From assembly GCA_963682025.1 (NCBI GenBank), contig OY821519.1, forward strand, positions 133,711,612 to 133,775,611: DNA of 64,000 nt. The letters run 5' to 3'. Shown here in pieces: positions 9,746-22,397 of this stretch; position 1 is the first letter of the stretch, and every line of letters starts with the position of its first letter. The notes beneath the pieces are model-generated. The model made no database searches and was not told where the DNA came from. It saw only the letters and a list, made by a program, of their open reading frames with translations. The position numbers and the translations under genes were made by a program. This stretch comes from Cordilura impudica (Eukaryota; Arthropoda; Insecta; Diptera; Scathophagidae).

Positions 9746-12196
9746 CAAGGCTGCTGTACAAGGAAATGAAACCGAACCCAAACTCAAACTGGCTCAGGTC
9801 CGCTCTTTATAAAAACTTTGAACCCGTACCAATGGAACCCAAAAATTTTACCATATTCGGATTCAAAAATATAAAAAAATATTCTTGTTGTTCATGGCGT
9901 GAGAAATTTTTGATAGAGAAACCATAAAAAAAAACTATATTTCTTGCATTAAAAAAAAAAAAGTAGAATAGAAACAACAGCATCTTCATACAAACTAGAC
10001 TAAAATGAGAAATCTGATTTTTCTGTTTAAGCTTACATTGCAAAAAAACATTTTTTACAACCGATGCAAATATTTAGAAGCGACGCCAACCGTGTGTTAG
10101 TATATTTTCTCTTTCTTAAAGTAAACGGGTTTGATAATAGAAAAAAATTATATCTTAAATTGTTTTTAGTAAAGTGAGTCCTCATATTAAATTTTCCAAA
10201 ATTTATTGTAAGCTTTATGATTTTTCTAATCCAAAAATGCCTACGACATTTATTAAAAATCTATTTGTTTATGATGCTTGAGAAGATGTATCCGTATGCC
10301 CTGGATACAAATATTAAATGAAAGGTAAATAGACGGCAAATCTTGGGTCAGCATAAGCAACGGAAGCATTCTGAACCATATAAGAAAGTTTAAAATCAAT
10401 ACTTTAACATCTAAATTCAGTCAGTTCACCAATAAAACAGCAAGAGCGTGGGAGAGTACACTTTAACAGTATTTTAATGTTATCCAAATGAAAACGTGTA
10501 AGAAAAAGTTTCGTTGATTCATAAGTAAAATTATAAACCGTTAGTGGCCGTTCTTTCACAAACTTTGAAGATTCTGGCGTGAAAGAATTAATCCATCCGA
10601 TAATGAATGTACTAAAAGTTAAAAGTATCTTTAATAGTCATAATATGAATGATCTTGCTAACAACAGAGCAATGGACATGAGAAAAAAAAATAAATGGGA
10701 GATATCAAAAAAAAAAATAATAATAATAATTAAAATTGATTCTGCTTCTCATCTTGGGAAATGTATTGTAGTGATAAATATTCAGTATATTTTTGGCGGC
10801 AAAAAAAACACTACAAACTTTGGACGTACACGTGGCTCAAAATCGTCAAACAGGAACATACATAAAAAATTTTTTCATCAGCGTGTTGATTGTTACATCA
10901 AATTGCAGCGAGTATATTCAATTACATTAGATAATGGAAAAAAAAATATGAGTAAAACTGCTGAATTACGAAAACACGAGTATAAAAACTTTGACATGGA
11001 AGATGACTTTGACGCAGCTAAAACAAACGCGCTTTCTAAAATTGAACTGGAAGGAGAAGAAACATTAGCTCACTCACAACCCAAAATTTTAATATCAGAC
11101 GGGATGCTCTTAGTTTACAATTGGCAGTGATCGACACTATATCTAGTCCTTTTTGTAAGAAATCACATATAAATACAAAGCTACATATTTGCAAAAAAAA
11201 AATGCGAACACAATATATTTCTTCTTTAGCTAAGAAGCTAAACTTGAAAAAAGCCATAAGACTCTGTCAAACTAGATGGAATTCCAGTTATATAAGTTTC
11301 TGTTCAGAATTAATGGATGCTGAATTAACTATGGAATATTTGTGAAGAATTCGTCAGAAAAACAAATGAATTTAGACAGTTTTTATAGAATCTGGCTTAG
11401 TTTTAACTAACAGCTAACAAAAGATTACAAAACAAAAACATTTTCAAAAGAATTGTATTTAAATATTAGTAAAAGAGATAATCAATTCATTAATAGTACA
11501 CTTATAGATAGCAGACATAGGTTAATGCTAAGTCCTGAAGATGTTGAAAATGCTAAAAACTTGTTTAAAAAAAGAAAACAATAAAAATTTTCAAAAATTT
11601 TAAAATGGAAAGGAAAGAATAGAATTTTATAAGACAATCAATATCTTGTTCTTCAGAAGATGATGAAGATATATGCCAACAAGTTCTAAACGTAAAGAAA
11701 GATTTTCCAAATCAAATTCTTCAAATATAAATGTCACGGCTACAATTGATAAGCTTTTTCAAAAATGGATGCGCCATAATTGTGTCAAGCGCTTCAAATA
11801 AGATTCGATGTAGCTGCTACGCAAGTAAGCGCCGAGACGGCCTTTTCAGCCTGAAAATTCATTTTGTCGCCACAAAGAACAAATATAAAGAAGAAAACTT
11901 GAAAATATTATTAACTATATGTAACCTTCTCCGAGGTTGTGTCAAAAACGGTGGATTCTGGTACCTAAAAGGATGTAGAAACTTTAAATGGGTTTTTTTC
12001 TCAAAACTTAATTTTCACACACTAGGTCCCTTTCTCGGAGACGGTCACATATAATTAAAAGAAATTTTCTTTTAAATAAATAAATTTTCTATTTTGTATT
12101 TTTTTTTTTTTTAATTTTGAACCCCAACATGAACTTGTTATTTTGATTAAGCCGAAACCGAACCTGAACCCATTTTTTTCAAGATTTCAGTCCCTG
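9746..12196 (+). mobile_element. hAT transposon, decayed
   Basis: The candidate ends are CAAGGCTG (9746) and CAGTCCCTG (ending 12196), a short hAT-type inverted repeat. Just inside both ends are the short motifs ACCGAACCC and, on the other strand, GGTTCGG, typical of subterminal repeats in hAT elements. No clear 8-bp target duplication is visible, so the borders are provisional. It contains the transposase remnant at 10579-11925. Confidence 0.55.
10579..11925 (+). pseudogene. hAT-family transposase remnant
   Basis: A cut-and-paste hAT transposase in pieces. 10579-11105 reads KIDSASHLGKCIVVINIQYI and YSITLDNGKKNMSKT. A frameshift near 11115 leads to LQLAVIDTISSPF, MRTQYISSLAKKLNLKKAI and CQTRWNSSY (to 11345). 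After many stops, 11811-11910 reads VAATQVSAETAFSA then KFILSPQRTNIKKK, the C-terminal hAT dimerisation motif. Upstream, near 10330-10390, GQHKQRKHSEPYKK may be what is left of the N-terminal zinc-finger region. At least one frameshift and many stops make it non-functional. It is flanked by plausible hAT ends. Confidence 0.75.
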
Positions 12197-12282
12197 GTAT
12201 AAACATATCTGTTTCCGCTTGGATTTGGAATAAGTTGGTTGGTTGCAAGAGCTTGGATTTGCTGTAGGTTTGGTTACTTCTT

Positions 12283-12323
12283 GATTACTGATGAGGGTTA
12301 CTGGCCGAAACAGCTGTAGAATC
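12283..12323 (+). ncRNA. Hammerhead-like motif, third family member
   Basis: CTGATGA (12288-12294), a short G/C stem II ending in C, GAAA (12307-12310), CAGCTG (12311-12316) and TA are present. Outer strands GATT (12283-12286) and AATC (12320-12323) can pair, but the closing position is A opposite G. It lies in a single arm (12280-12420) related to the arms at 3064 and 4092. Probably decayed. Confidence 0.45.
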
Positions 12324-12420
12324 TATCTTGCGGAACATATTCGTATATCATTTTTTGGAACAAATGTGGTAATATTGTTTGCTTTATTTATTTATTTGGC
12401 TTTCGCAAATTCTAATACAA

Positions 12421-12742
12421 TCGTTAACATTTTTAATTAATTTTTTGTTATTGTTCTAGTCCTTGAAATCCCGCAAATCTAAAGTAAATATACCAAGAAA
12501 AAAGCTCAAAACAGTACTCAAAAATGTGCTAAATGACACTAAATTGGGATCAAACTAAAATGTTAGTTATTGCTTGTAAAAAATAAAATTATTATTTTTT
12601 TTTTTTCATTTCAAAAAAATCTGTATATTTGAGATCATTTAGTATATAATGAAACAAAATACGTAAATAAATTCTCTTACACCCACCCGTTCATTTTCAG
12701 ATAAGATGACATTTCCTACTTCATCTGCAGGCCATAGTATTG
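12421..12742. other. AT-rich spacer
   Basis: No gene or repeat recognised between the hammerhead arm and the next HINE. Confidence 0.3.
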
Positions 12743-13528
12743 TTATACCCTATATCACTATGTGGTTTGGGTATAATGACTTTGAGCTGCTGTTTGTAAC
12801 AACCAAAAATATTTGACCTAGACCCATCTCTAATTATACCGATCGAATCAGAATCACTTTCTGAGTTGATTTAACAATGTCCGTCCGTCCGTCCGTCCGT
12901 CCGTCTGTGTGTCCATGTAAAGCTTGTAATCAAACTGCAGGTCGCAAGAATGAATATATTTTGATGAAATTTGGTATATAAGCTTTTATCGGCCATTGGA
13001 TGAAGGCTGTTGAAATTGGTGAGAATCGGTCCATGTTCAGACCTAGCCCCCATACAAATTACCCATATGAAATCGACATAAATTGCCATAAGATCCAAAT
13101 TGTCATATATATCTTACTCAAATTGGGTTTGTATGCATTCATTACATCCACTAATGAGTAGTCCAAAAATGATCCCTTTGACCCCATATAGACCTGCTTC
13201 CCGATCTTCACTTAAATCTATTAAAAAACAAAAATATTGCACTGATTCTTCTCAAATTTTGTTTGTATATATTTTTGCAAAATACAAGAGACTTTACCAA
13301 ACATGATCAGGATCGGTCCATTTTTGGACCTAGCCCTTTATAGATATAGCATCCGATATGAACTTTTTCATATCTGCAGCCAAAAAAATTAATAAAAATC
13401 CCACTCAAATTTGGTTTTTTGCTTATTTTCAATGTCCAGTTAGTTGGGCCTAAGAGATAGAGTTTCTAAACGCTTGGTATAGGGTATCGTATAGTCGGTC
13501 TAGACCGACTATAATTTTCTTACTTGTT
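12743..13528 (+). mobile_element. HINE family 1, full-length (young subfamily)
   Basis: The 5' end TTATACCCTATATCACTATG can fold with TTTGGGTATA just inside. A (GTCC)n run lies at about 12888-12905. Near the 3' end comes GGTATAGGGTAT, the inverse of the 5' end, then the palindrome GTCGGTCTAGACCGAC, and the end ATTTTCTTACTTGTT. This is the layout of DINE-1/Helentron-associated elements (subterminal inverted repeats, short tandem repeat, 3' hairpin). It is nearly identical in wording to 20180-20958 and 49726-50514. Non-coding. Confidence 0.8.
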
Positions 13529-13785
13529 TTAATTTGAAATTATGATTTCTTATACGTTTGAAAGGAATTAATTAAAATAGAATATTTGATGTAATTTTAC
13601 GAGTGTAATTAACACAAAACTCATTTTTAATCTTTAGTCAAATTGTATTACTTAGTTTGTTTAAAAAAAATCGTTGCATTGAACAGTCTTCCGATTTTAG
13701 CGTTTGAGTATTAAAAAGTCAATATATCAAAAAAGGTTCCATTATATATATACTCCAATCCAAAATATATTAGTTTTGTCTGAAT

Positions 13786-14409
13786 TTATATCCTCTACCT
13801 TTATGTGGTCACATTATAACGAGTTTGTGCTGATATTTGTAGCTACCAAAAAAATTTCGCCTAAACCCTTATTTTATTAAATCGATTAACTGAGAAACAT
13901 TTTCTGAGTCGATTTAGCGATGTACGTGCGTCCGTCAGGTAAAACTTGTAATCACACTGCAGGTTGCAAATATGAATATATTTTGACGAAATTTAATATA
14001 TAAGCTTTTATCGGTCATAGTACGAACTCTATTGAGATTGGTGAAAAACGGGGCATGTTAAGGCCTAGTCCCTTTACCAATGACCCCCATGAGATCAACT
14101 TATTTTCCTTAGGTTCCAAATTATCTTATAGATTTCGGTAAAATTTGGTTTGTGTAAGTTTGTGTAGCCCCCGTATAAAGCTGCTTCCCGATCTTCACTT
14201 AAATCGACTGATAAACAAAAATATTGCAAAAATTTTTTTTATAAAATATGGCTTGCATATGCTTTTGCATAAAATAAGTGTTTTTACTAAATATGGTCTG
14301 GATCGGTCCATTTTTCGACTCACTCAAATCTTGGTTGGAAATAAGAGCCTTTCTCTAAACCCATGATATAAAGTATCGTATAGTCATAGATATAATTTTC
14401 TTACTTGTT
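13786..14409 (+). mobile_element. HINE family 1, old diverged copy
   Basis: Starts TATATCCTCTACCTTTATG, a decayed 5' end, keeps GTGCTGATATTTGTAGCTACC, and ends ATAATTTTCTTACTTGTT. The GTCC run is reduced to GTGCGTCCGTC, and several internal deletions shorten it to about 624 bp. Confidence 0.7.
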
Positions 14410-14611
14410 CAATTTACTAATTCGAATTTCTAATTCTAAATTTATGAGATTTATAATATTTTCAGAAATATTTTAAAAAATATTGTCCACGCTGAATAAA
14501 TTAATTTGTTCAATATTAGATGACAATTTAGCTCTTAGATATTTTGTGAACTTAATTAACTTTTGTTTGATTTTATTCTTTGTCCAATTCTGCAATATTA
14601 TTTAAAGCTGT

Positions 14612-15394
14612 TTTATTTATTTATTTATTTATTTAACGATATCCTATACAACCAGACCAAGCCTTATAATTTTTGTACAGGATTGCGTGTACAGGTTAAC
14701 AGTTGTAAAATTTTATATATAGTAGATTTATATACAAATAAGTCTAAATATTTAGTATGAACCAGAAATAACATGGAGAGACAGCAATTAGTTTAAAAAG
14801 ATTATTAAGCAAAGGAATTAAACAAAAAAGTTTTTAAGTGTATTGCGTTACAATTAAGCTGTTGCACATGTGGAATTTTATTCCCAAGACGAACATCGTG
14901 GATAAAAATTGTCATTCTGGGACTAAACATCGATGCCTTGTTATTATGATTTGTTTGTCTCCGTTTGAACTAGCAAACTAAATTTTGACAGACATATATT
15001 TATCTGCAGAAGACTTTTCTGAAAGGAGACACATGATTGTATTTTCTACCTAATAATATTATTGTATAAAATATAAAGCTTGTTTCTGCTGGTAGAGTCG
15101 CATTTAGAATAAGCTCACAGCCATTGGTAAGTACCGGAACAAGACAAATCTTAAAGTTGTTAATACCAGAGTTGCCCAAAGCTTTTTTAATTTCACATAA
15201 GTTTGACTCACAAGTGAATTTACATGACCAGACCAGGTTAAATTTTTGTCGAAGACCAATCCAAGGTTTTTCTTTGACTGTAGAATTTCAATTTTATGAC
15301 TGTTTATAACAATTTCATGTTCGATATCCGGGTTTGTGGTTCCTTTATGCATCTCCAAGCATTTAATTTTTTTTTTTTTTAACCAAAATAGCAA
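14612..15394 (-). pseudogene. LINE-B remnant with 3' tail
   Basis: On the minus strand 15394-15104 reads KCLEMHKGTTNPDIEHEI, SKKNLGLVFDKNLTWSGHV and TYVKLKKLWATLVLTTLRF. This is the post-RT region, comparable to NLGVVCNGTLTWSDHI and QHFTPLKIRL in the copy at 21560-21770. Decayed C-terminal and 3' UTR sequence follows, ending in the simple tail at 14612-14635 (TTTA on the plus strand, TAAA on the element strand). 5' truncated. Confidence 0.7.
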
Positions 15395-15901
15395 ATTTCA
15401 TTAAATATATCATTGATAAAACATATCAAATGTCGCGGTGGTGTAATTATCCTATTTGTTAAACATTTTAATTACCAATATAATTCATCAGCAGGTTTTA
15501 TATGCTTTGCATTTTGGACATCGAATGCCAGATTCAAATTGAGCCAAGTACGTAATAAAAATATATCTTTTGGAATCATTGAAGGTATTTTTCAACAGCG
15601 TCATGCAAACGATTTTTCATTCCTGTTAATAAACTACAGAAATTTTGAATGAATTGAATCTCTCTGACAAAAAAGTTTTAATTTGGAAGGAAGTTGCTCA
15701 AATAAGTACAATATTGTAAAAAGGCGCTAAAAGCAAAAAAAAAAAAAAACGAAGAACAAATGCACTAATTTAGATTTTTTAAAAGGCGCTAAATGAATAA
15801 AAAACATGTGCTTTTTGGGTTGGTAAAAAGCGCTACATCTAGCTCGAACTGCTAAGTTTTCAATGCTGGAATAGACACAGCTAGTCAAAATAACAGACCG
15901 A
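15395..15901. other. Spacer with an unassigned small frame
   Basis: A 79-codon plus-strand frame (15413-15652) shows no recognised motif. An A-rich run lies at 15736-15752. No gene supported. Confidence 0.3.
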
Positions 15902-16669
15902 AATTCTGTAGTTTTCTAGAATAACAGCGTATGTCATAAAATCAAAATGTTCAGGGGATCCAAAAAACGTTATATTTGAAATTATGAGCTCGATATAAAG
16001 TTTTTATAGCTTTTTCTTTAACAGTTCTGTAGAGATGGACAATAAATACTTTATATAAAATTTTGAGTCAAAAATCTTCAGAGGAATAGATCTTGGAGAA
16101 GGACGAAAAAACAATATGTAAATAATACTTAAAGTGTGTGCAGATAAAGCAACTTATGTCGACAAACGTCGTTTTCTTTGAAAAAGAAATCTACCAATGC
16201 AACCACCCATGTTGACATAAGTTGTTGGTGCTTGAAAAATGGATTTTTTTGTTCGTCAACAAAAAGTTAGCGGGAGTTAGGATGCGAATATAATAACGTA
16301 TCAAGAATAATAGTGACAAGAAATAACAGTAATAAACACACAAGTTTTTATAAAGGGTTATAAGCTGAAAACTAATCCAAAATTATTTTGCATTTTTTTT
16401 ATTAATAACAGCGTATGTCGCTATGTGTCGTTTTCTGAGAAAATAATTTGTCAACGATCAAACGTAGGTTGACATACGTCGTTTGTGCTGCAAATTAATT
16501 TAGTAAACATTTAAGTTACGTTGTTGTTTAAAAAAAACTCAGAAATGGTCAATATCAAAAAAAAAATTTAACGCATGCAACACAGCGTTAAAAATTAATA
16601 TATTTGGCATCGTTAACTCAAAACTGACAAAAATGGACATACGCGGTTATTCGAGAAAGCCACAGAATT
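15902..16669. mobile_element. 768-bp MITE-like element with 34-bp TIRs
   Basis: The arms at 15902-15935 and 16636-16669 are inverted copies, about 80% identical by eye, sharing AATTCTGT and GCGTATGTC. Inside, two related palindromic blocks (16155-16240 and 16405-16495) repeat the motif GTTGACATA-CGTCG in both orientations. No coding capacity. Superfamily unknown. Confidence 0.6.
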
Positions 16670-17059
16670 GAGAAAAAATGTTTGTGTTCATATTTTACCC
16701 TCAAAGGAAATTTCTTAAGACTTCATCATACCGTTATGCTTCTAATTGTTTTCGTTTACTTATTTCTAGAATATATTATTGATGATTTGCGATTTTAAGG
16801 TAAAAATAAAAATTTTGTAGATATTGCAAATTTGTAAAATTAGGAACTTTTATCATAATTCGTTCTAAATTACTAGAGATAAGTCAAGAAAAAAAATATA
16901 TATGCCATGTAGTTTAAATTTTGGATGCTAAAGATGAGCCGAAATACACATTACAATGCAGAGGAAAGTGGAGGTGCTATATGGAGTGACTGAAAAGCAA
17001 TAAATTTCATTGCTAGACCGAAGTCAGTGCATTAACAATATGTTGGATATTGTTAGAAA
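16670..17059. other. AT-rich spacer
   Basis: Nothing recognised. Confidence 0.3.
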
Positions 17060-17270
17060 ACAATTTGCCCCATAGAGTCGACCAAAACATCACATCGCTA
17101 AATAAAAAGAACGAGAAAACTCACATCCAATTTTGTGATGTCCGGAGACCAAAATGTAAAATACTAAATAATCGATGCACAGAAATATCCGTTAAACATG
17201 GAGAAGGCAATACCATGCTTTGAGGAACAAAATCGTGGTATAGGCCTTTATACAAAATTACGATATGTTG
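17060..17270 (+). pseudogene. Tc1-like transposase scrap
   Basis: One frame at about 17190-17265 reads RCTEISVKHGEGNTML, a stop, then SWYRPLYKI. It resembles the conserved Tc1 phrase 'VKHGGGxxMVWG...' in the catalytic domain. The flanks are too decayed to place. Confidence 0.35.
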
Positions 17271-17330
17271 CTTCCCTATGCTGAAAATCACATAATCACA
17301 GTGATAACTGTAATCGCGTATAAGCATTCA

Positions 17331-20179
17331 CTTCAAAAAATAAGATATATATTAAAAAATTTTAAATCTAGAAAATTTTGAATTCAGAAAATATTTTAAT
17401 TCATTTTTTAATCTAAATCTTCACTACCCAGTAGAAGAACTCCGAACAGTCTAAAATTTCAAATATACTATTCAAAATATTTTTGAAAAGCTTCCATTTA
17501 GAACCAAAGATAAATTCGAATGCATAAAAATTCGCACAAAAAGTCTTGCAACCACATGTGAAAGATATTAATGGCTCCAGTTGGGTTTTTATAATCCTAC
17601 CCATATATTCATATGGGTATAGAATTTGCTAATTTTTTATTGAGAATTATATATACGACATTTAAATAAATTTGTTAAGTGTGTTTGTTATATTTTAGGT
17701 TATATTTATCTTTTCTAGTTTTTGCCCACATAATCCAAATTTAACATTTGTCATTTATTATAAGCTTAGAAATGTTTTATCTGAACATTTTTATAATTTT
17801 TGTTTGTTTTTCTGTTTTTTCTGTTTTTTTTTTTTTTGTTCGTCTGTTTGATTGCTATTTATATCATGATTTTATATTATGGTTACAAATACAAATATAC
17901 ACAAAAACCATTTATCATTCTTGTTAAATAGTACACAGAAACGAATAAAATAAGCAGTTAGAATTTAAACATGAGTTTCATGATTTTATATTTGGTTTTA
18001 TTTTAAATATTCTTCAACTTTTTCTTGGTAAAAGCCATGTTTTATTGTTGTCTATTATTTTTTTTTTATCTTTCATAAAACACATTATGCATATTATTTA
18101 TAGGATATTTTTTTTTTCCTACAAAACATTTATTATATTTTTCTCACATTTTATTAACTAACATACATTTTTATTAGATTTTCTTAACAAGTATTACATA
18201 TTTGTTTTATTATTTATTATTTTCTTTTTTCGTTTCGTTGTCGTTGAGTCGCTTGTTAAGTAATGCTTTCAGTACTTAAAATTTTTATGTTGGTTTATAT
18301 TCATGAATCCTTTCTTTAGCAGTTAACATACATACTTTTGCTTTCACTCATATTATTTTTATTGATATACGAATTCTGCACAAACCATAAACGAATATTA
18401 TTTTAAATGGTTAGATTTACTTTACCGAAATATGTAATACACACATACACACACACACACTTTAATAGATACAAGGGCTTGGTGTTTAGTAAGTGACAAG
18501 GACGACGAGTAACATTAGTAGTAATATTTTGTATTCTCAAAATATATTCAAAATAATGCGCACACTACTTATCAACACTTTGAAGTAAAAGAAGACTTTA
18601 ATAATTTCATTATATTTTTTTTTATTATTTATATTTAATATTTATCTATTTTCAAATGTTCAGATGTTGATAAATTTTTTCTTTCTGTAATTAATTCACT
18701 TATATTTTGTTAAATATTTAATTTTATTATTTTAGCCTTTTTTTTTAATATTCAATTGGTTCGAGTACGTCAGTTCGGTTTTGGCCTTCGTTTACAACTA
18801 CTTCAAATATTTCTGTTGTCAGTCACAGTCAGAGTTAAAGAAATCTTTGATAGATTTTTCATTGATGCTTTAACGTCGTGAAAAGAGCATATTTGTTTTG
18901 CTTGGTTTCTCTCTCACTTATTCACCTTAAAGCTTTACAACTTCACCTCTTTCAAGGGGTAGTTTATTTAATTTTCCGCTAATATATTGTAGGAGAAATC
19001 GAAAGGAGATTTTGATTTTCACCATCTTATTTTGTAAGGAATTTGTATGATAATTTAGTTTGTTATTATAAAGATTATATATCGGAAAAGTTTCTTGCGA
19101 TACATTTTAATTAACAATTATCAATGTTATATATGTATGGACTAAAATTAAAATAATTGAAATGGCCTGTTTATTTCTTTTATAAATATTTTTTATATGG
19201 AAAATGGAAAACGATCATACGAATGCCAATTTTAGGCACTTTTTATTTGAAAATTAAATAAAAATAGCTGAGTTATTTCAATAATATTTATTTTTCGCTC
19301 ATAGTCTATAGAATTTATTGTTATTTAAGTAAGTTTTTTTCAGGTATCATATTTTTATTGAGAGAGCAATAATTGTTTTACATGATGATGGTTTGGTGAA
19401 ATGTTGAATCATCATAATTGAATTAATTTTTGGCTTGTCATGAAAAGAAAGTTGTCATATATGGATCCTGTGAAAAAATTTTTGAATATTAACGATTGAG
19501 ATAAAAAGTTTTAACACACTTTTTCGCTAATTTTTTTTTATATCAAGTTATCTTTGAAAAATACGTTAGTTACTATGCTTAATGACAGCCCTGTTAAATT
19601 GTTGTTAGTTTGATTAAAATGAGTGATAAATTATAAGTGCACACAGAAAATAGATACTTGGATACTAAGAGAAAAATTTATTAAAGTGATAATAATTTTT
19701 GAAGTATTTCTTTAATATCTAAAAACAAAATAGATTTTTTTTTAAACAATCGTAAATATGCAATTCTTCTAAAATCGAGGTATATACAGCAACAAAATTA
19801 ATTTCGTTAACTAACTGAAGTCTATATACAAATTACTAAACTAATTTGATTTAGGAAACCTAATAAAACTGAGAACAACGTGTTTCAATTTCAAATATTA
19901 GTGACTGCAACTATCAGTTCTATTATAACAACATTTTGCAACCGAAAATGTTTTAACCAATATTAAAACGACTATTTGGTTAAAATATTACAAAATTATT
20001 ACAAAATTTGTATTAAAAATATTGATCGGTTGCAGTAACAGAAAGCTGGCATTTGGAACTGAAAGAAAACTGAATGAATCAAATACTATTGTAAAGGCCA
20101 GTATAAGAAGGAAAAATGGTTAATCAGACTGAATTTTTATTTCTTATATCATTAAAAAAAAAAAAAATTAAACAAAGAA
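17331..20179. other. Longest repeat-poor stretch; no coding region seen
   Basis: Very AT-rich, with T-runs, a short CA-repeat at 18440-18470 and no match to other repeats in the window. A less AT-rich island at 18765-18960 could be host sequence; see the regulatory entry. No protein-coding exon can be supported. Confidence 0.4.
18741..18960 (+). promoter_or_regulatory. Possible host promoter / 5' UTR exon (weak)
   Basis: TCAGTT at 18770-18775 fits the insect initiator consensus. It is followed by mixed-composition sequence (CGGTTTTGGCCTTCGTTTAC, then GTCAGTCACAGTCAGAG) that looks like fly 5' leader sequence. No TATA box and no good DPE at +28 were found. This is a guess from composition and one short motif. 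Confidence 0.15.
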
Positions 20180-20958
20180 AACAAATAGGAAAATTATGGT
20201 AGGTCTAGACCGACTATACGATACCCTATACCATGCGTTTAGAGACCCTATCTCTCAGGCCCAACTAACTGGATATAGAAAATAAGCATAAACCAAATTT
20301 GAGTGGGATTTTTATTAATTTTTTTGGCTGCAGATATGAAAAAGTTCATATCGGATGCTATATCTATATAGGGACTAGGTCCAAAAATGGATCGATCCTG
20401 ATCATGTTTGGTAAAGTCTCTCGTATTTTGCAAAAATATATACAAACAAAATTTGAGAAGAATCAGTGCAATATTTTTGTTTTTTAATAGATTTAAGTGA
20501 AGATCGGGAAGCAGCTCTATATGGGGTCAAATGGATCATTTTTGGACTACTCATTAATGGATGTAATGAACGCATACAAACCCAATTTGAGTAAGATCTA
20601 TATGACAATTTGGATCTTATGGCAATTTATGTCGATTTCATATGGGTAATTTGTATGGGGGCTTGGTCTGAACATGGGTCACCAATTTCAATAGCGTTCA
20701 TCACATGACCGATAAAAGCTTATATACCAAATTTCATCAAAATATATTCATATTTGCGACCTGCAGTTTGATTACAAGGTTTACATGGACACACAGACGG
20801 ACGGACGGACGGACGGACGGTCATTGTTAAATCAACTCAGAAAGTGATTCTGATTCGATCGGTATAATTAAAGATGGGTCTAGGTCAAATATTTTTGGTT
20901 GTTACAAACAGCAGCACAAAGTCATTATACCCAAACCACATAGTGGTATAGGGTATAA
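20180..20958 (-). mobile_element. HINE family 1, full-length (young subfamily)
   Basis: Runs from the 3' end (AACAAATAGG, GGTCTAGACC palindrome) to the 5' end (CCACATAGTGGTATAGGG). The GGAC-repeat block lies near 20797-20820. Almost the same wording as 12743-13528 and 49726-50514. It abuts the truncated LINE that starts at 20962. Confidence 0.8.
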
Positions 20959-20961
20959 AAA

Positions 20962-22397
20962 ACGGGTAATGAATACCGCCCGATTGCAATTCTTCCATAT
21001 CTATCAAAAGTTTTCGAGTACCTTTACGCAGACAAATCTTTAGATATTTAAACGACAACAACTTACAGAGCGTCAATCTAGTTTCAGGCCACAACATAGC
21101 TGTATAACAGCTTTATCTGATGTAGTTGAGGAGTTAAGAAGTAACATGGATGATGGAAAAATATCTTTTTTGGTTTTATTGGACCACTCAAAGGCATTTG
21201 ACACGGTGCACCACTCAATTTTATGCCTCAAGTTTTCATATCTCACAAACAGATCCCAATCTGTTGCTAATGGTAGCTCCATCTCAAACTCACTGCAAGT
21301 TATAAGAGGGGTACCACAGGGTTCAATCCTTGGACCACTACTTTATTCGATATATGCCAATGATCTTCCAAAACAAATCAAATTCTCTAAGGTTCAGATG
21401 TACGCTGATGACATTCAGCTATATTTAAGTAGTACCAAGGATTCAATTATTTCCAAAACTCAAGAACTAAATTATGATCTTAAACATATTCTAAATTGGG
21501 CAACGGCAAATGGTCTACGACTTAATCCAAATAAATCTAAGTGTATTATAATAAAGAAGAAAGTGATGCATTTGGAGAATGAGATTAATGTCTTCCTTGG
21601 GGGCTCTAAAATTGACATCGTGAACTCTGTACGAAATCTCGGAGTTGTGTGTAATGGAACTCTGACTTGGTCAGATCATATTAATCAATCCTGTGTCAGA
21701 ATTTATAGTATGATAAGAAGCTTATGGTTAACACAGCACTTTACTCCACTGAAAATAAGATTGCTACTTGCTAAAACATATCTTTTACTAACATTACTAT
21801 ATGCATCTGAGGTTTTCACAGGTTGCAATTCTAGGGATAAGAGACTTCTTACTGTAACTTTCAGCAACATTATTCGCTATATCTTTGGATTAAGTAAATT
21901 TGATCATGTATCCCAATACTCGTGTCATGTCTTACATATGTCATTTGACAATAATATTTCTACATAAAATTATTATAACAAAGGCTCCAAAATATCTTTT
22001 TGAATGATTAAAGTTCGCAAGATCTTCCAGAGGGAATCGAATAATTCAATTTAAATACCGGGACCATCCCTCTGAATGTCAATTTTTTATTCTAAATATT
22101 CGTCTCTGGAATCAGCTTCCTAATATCATGCAAAATACAAGCAACGCAATAGGGTTTAGAAAATTACTATAGCAATGCTTTAATTGATTTTATTTGATCT
22201 TTTTTTTCATGTTTTAAAATTGTAATTTATAATATTTTAAATTTAGATTAAGAGTTACTGATATTAAATATATAGTGAATAACTTATCCGATTCCACTAC
22301 TGCAATTTTTAAGATACTGTGTCTTGTTGTAATGCAACAATAAATAAATACAAAATAAATAAAACAAATAAAAAAATACAAAATAAATAAATAAAAG
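20962..22397 (+). pseudogene. LINE-B reverse transcriptase with catalytic YADD
   Basis: Best preserved copy of the family. Upstream pieces near 20970-21120 read EYRPIAILPYLSKVFEY and SFRPQHSCITALSDVVE across frameshifts. The open frame 21146-21967 reads FLVLLDHSKAFDTVHHSIL, RGVPQGSILGPLLYSIYAND, QMYADDIQLYLS and NLGVVCNGTLTWSDHI. About 25 residues between VHHSIL and SYLTNRSQSV are missing. The YADD catalytic box is intact. The 3' side ends in an AAAT-rich tail at 22340-22397. Endonuclease and ORF1 are absent, so the copy is 5' truncated and dead. Sister fragments: 1060-1920, 14612-15394 and 51055-51495. Confidence 0.85.

Noticed and set aside
12888..12910. (GTCC)n arrays as CRISPR-like or independent microsatellites
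   Set aside because: They sit at the same internal position in every HINE family-1 copy, so they are part of that element. No CRISPR is expected in insect nuclear DNA.
13100..13306. 68-aa frame repeated with almost the same protein at 20402-20608 (-) and 50086-50292 (+)
   Set aside because: The similarity reflects the shared HINE DNA repeat. Older copies lose the frame, and there is no ribosome or domain evidence for coding.
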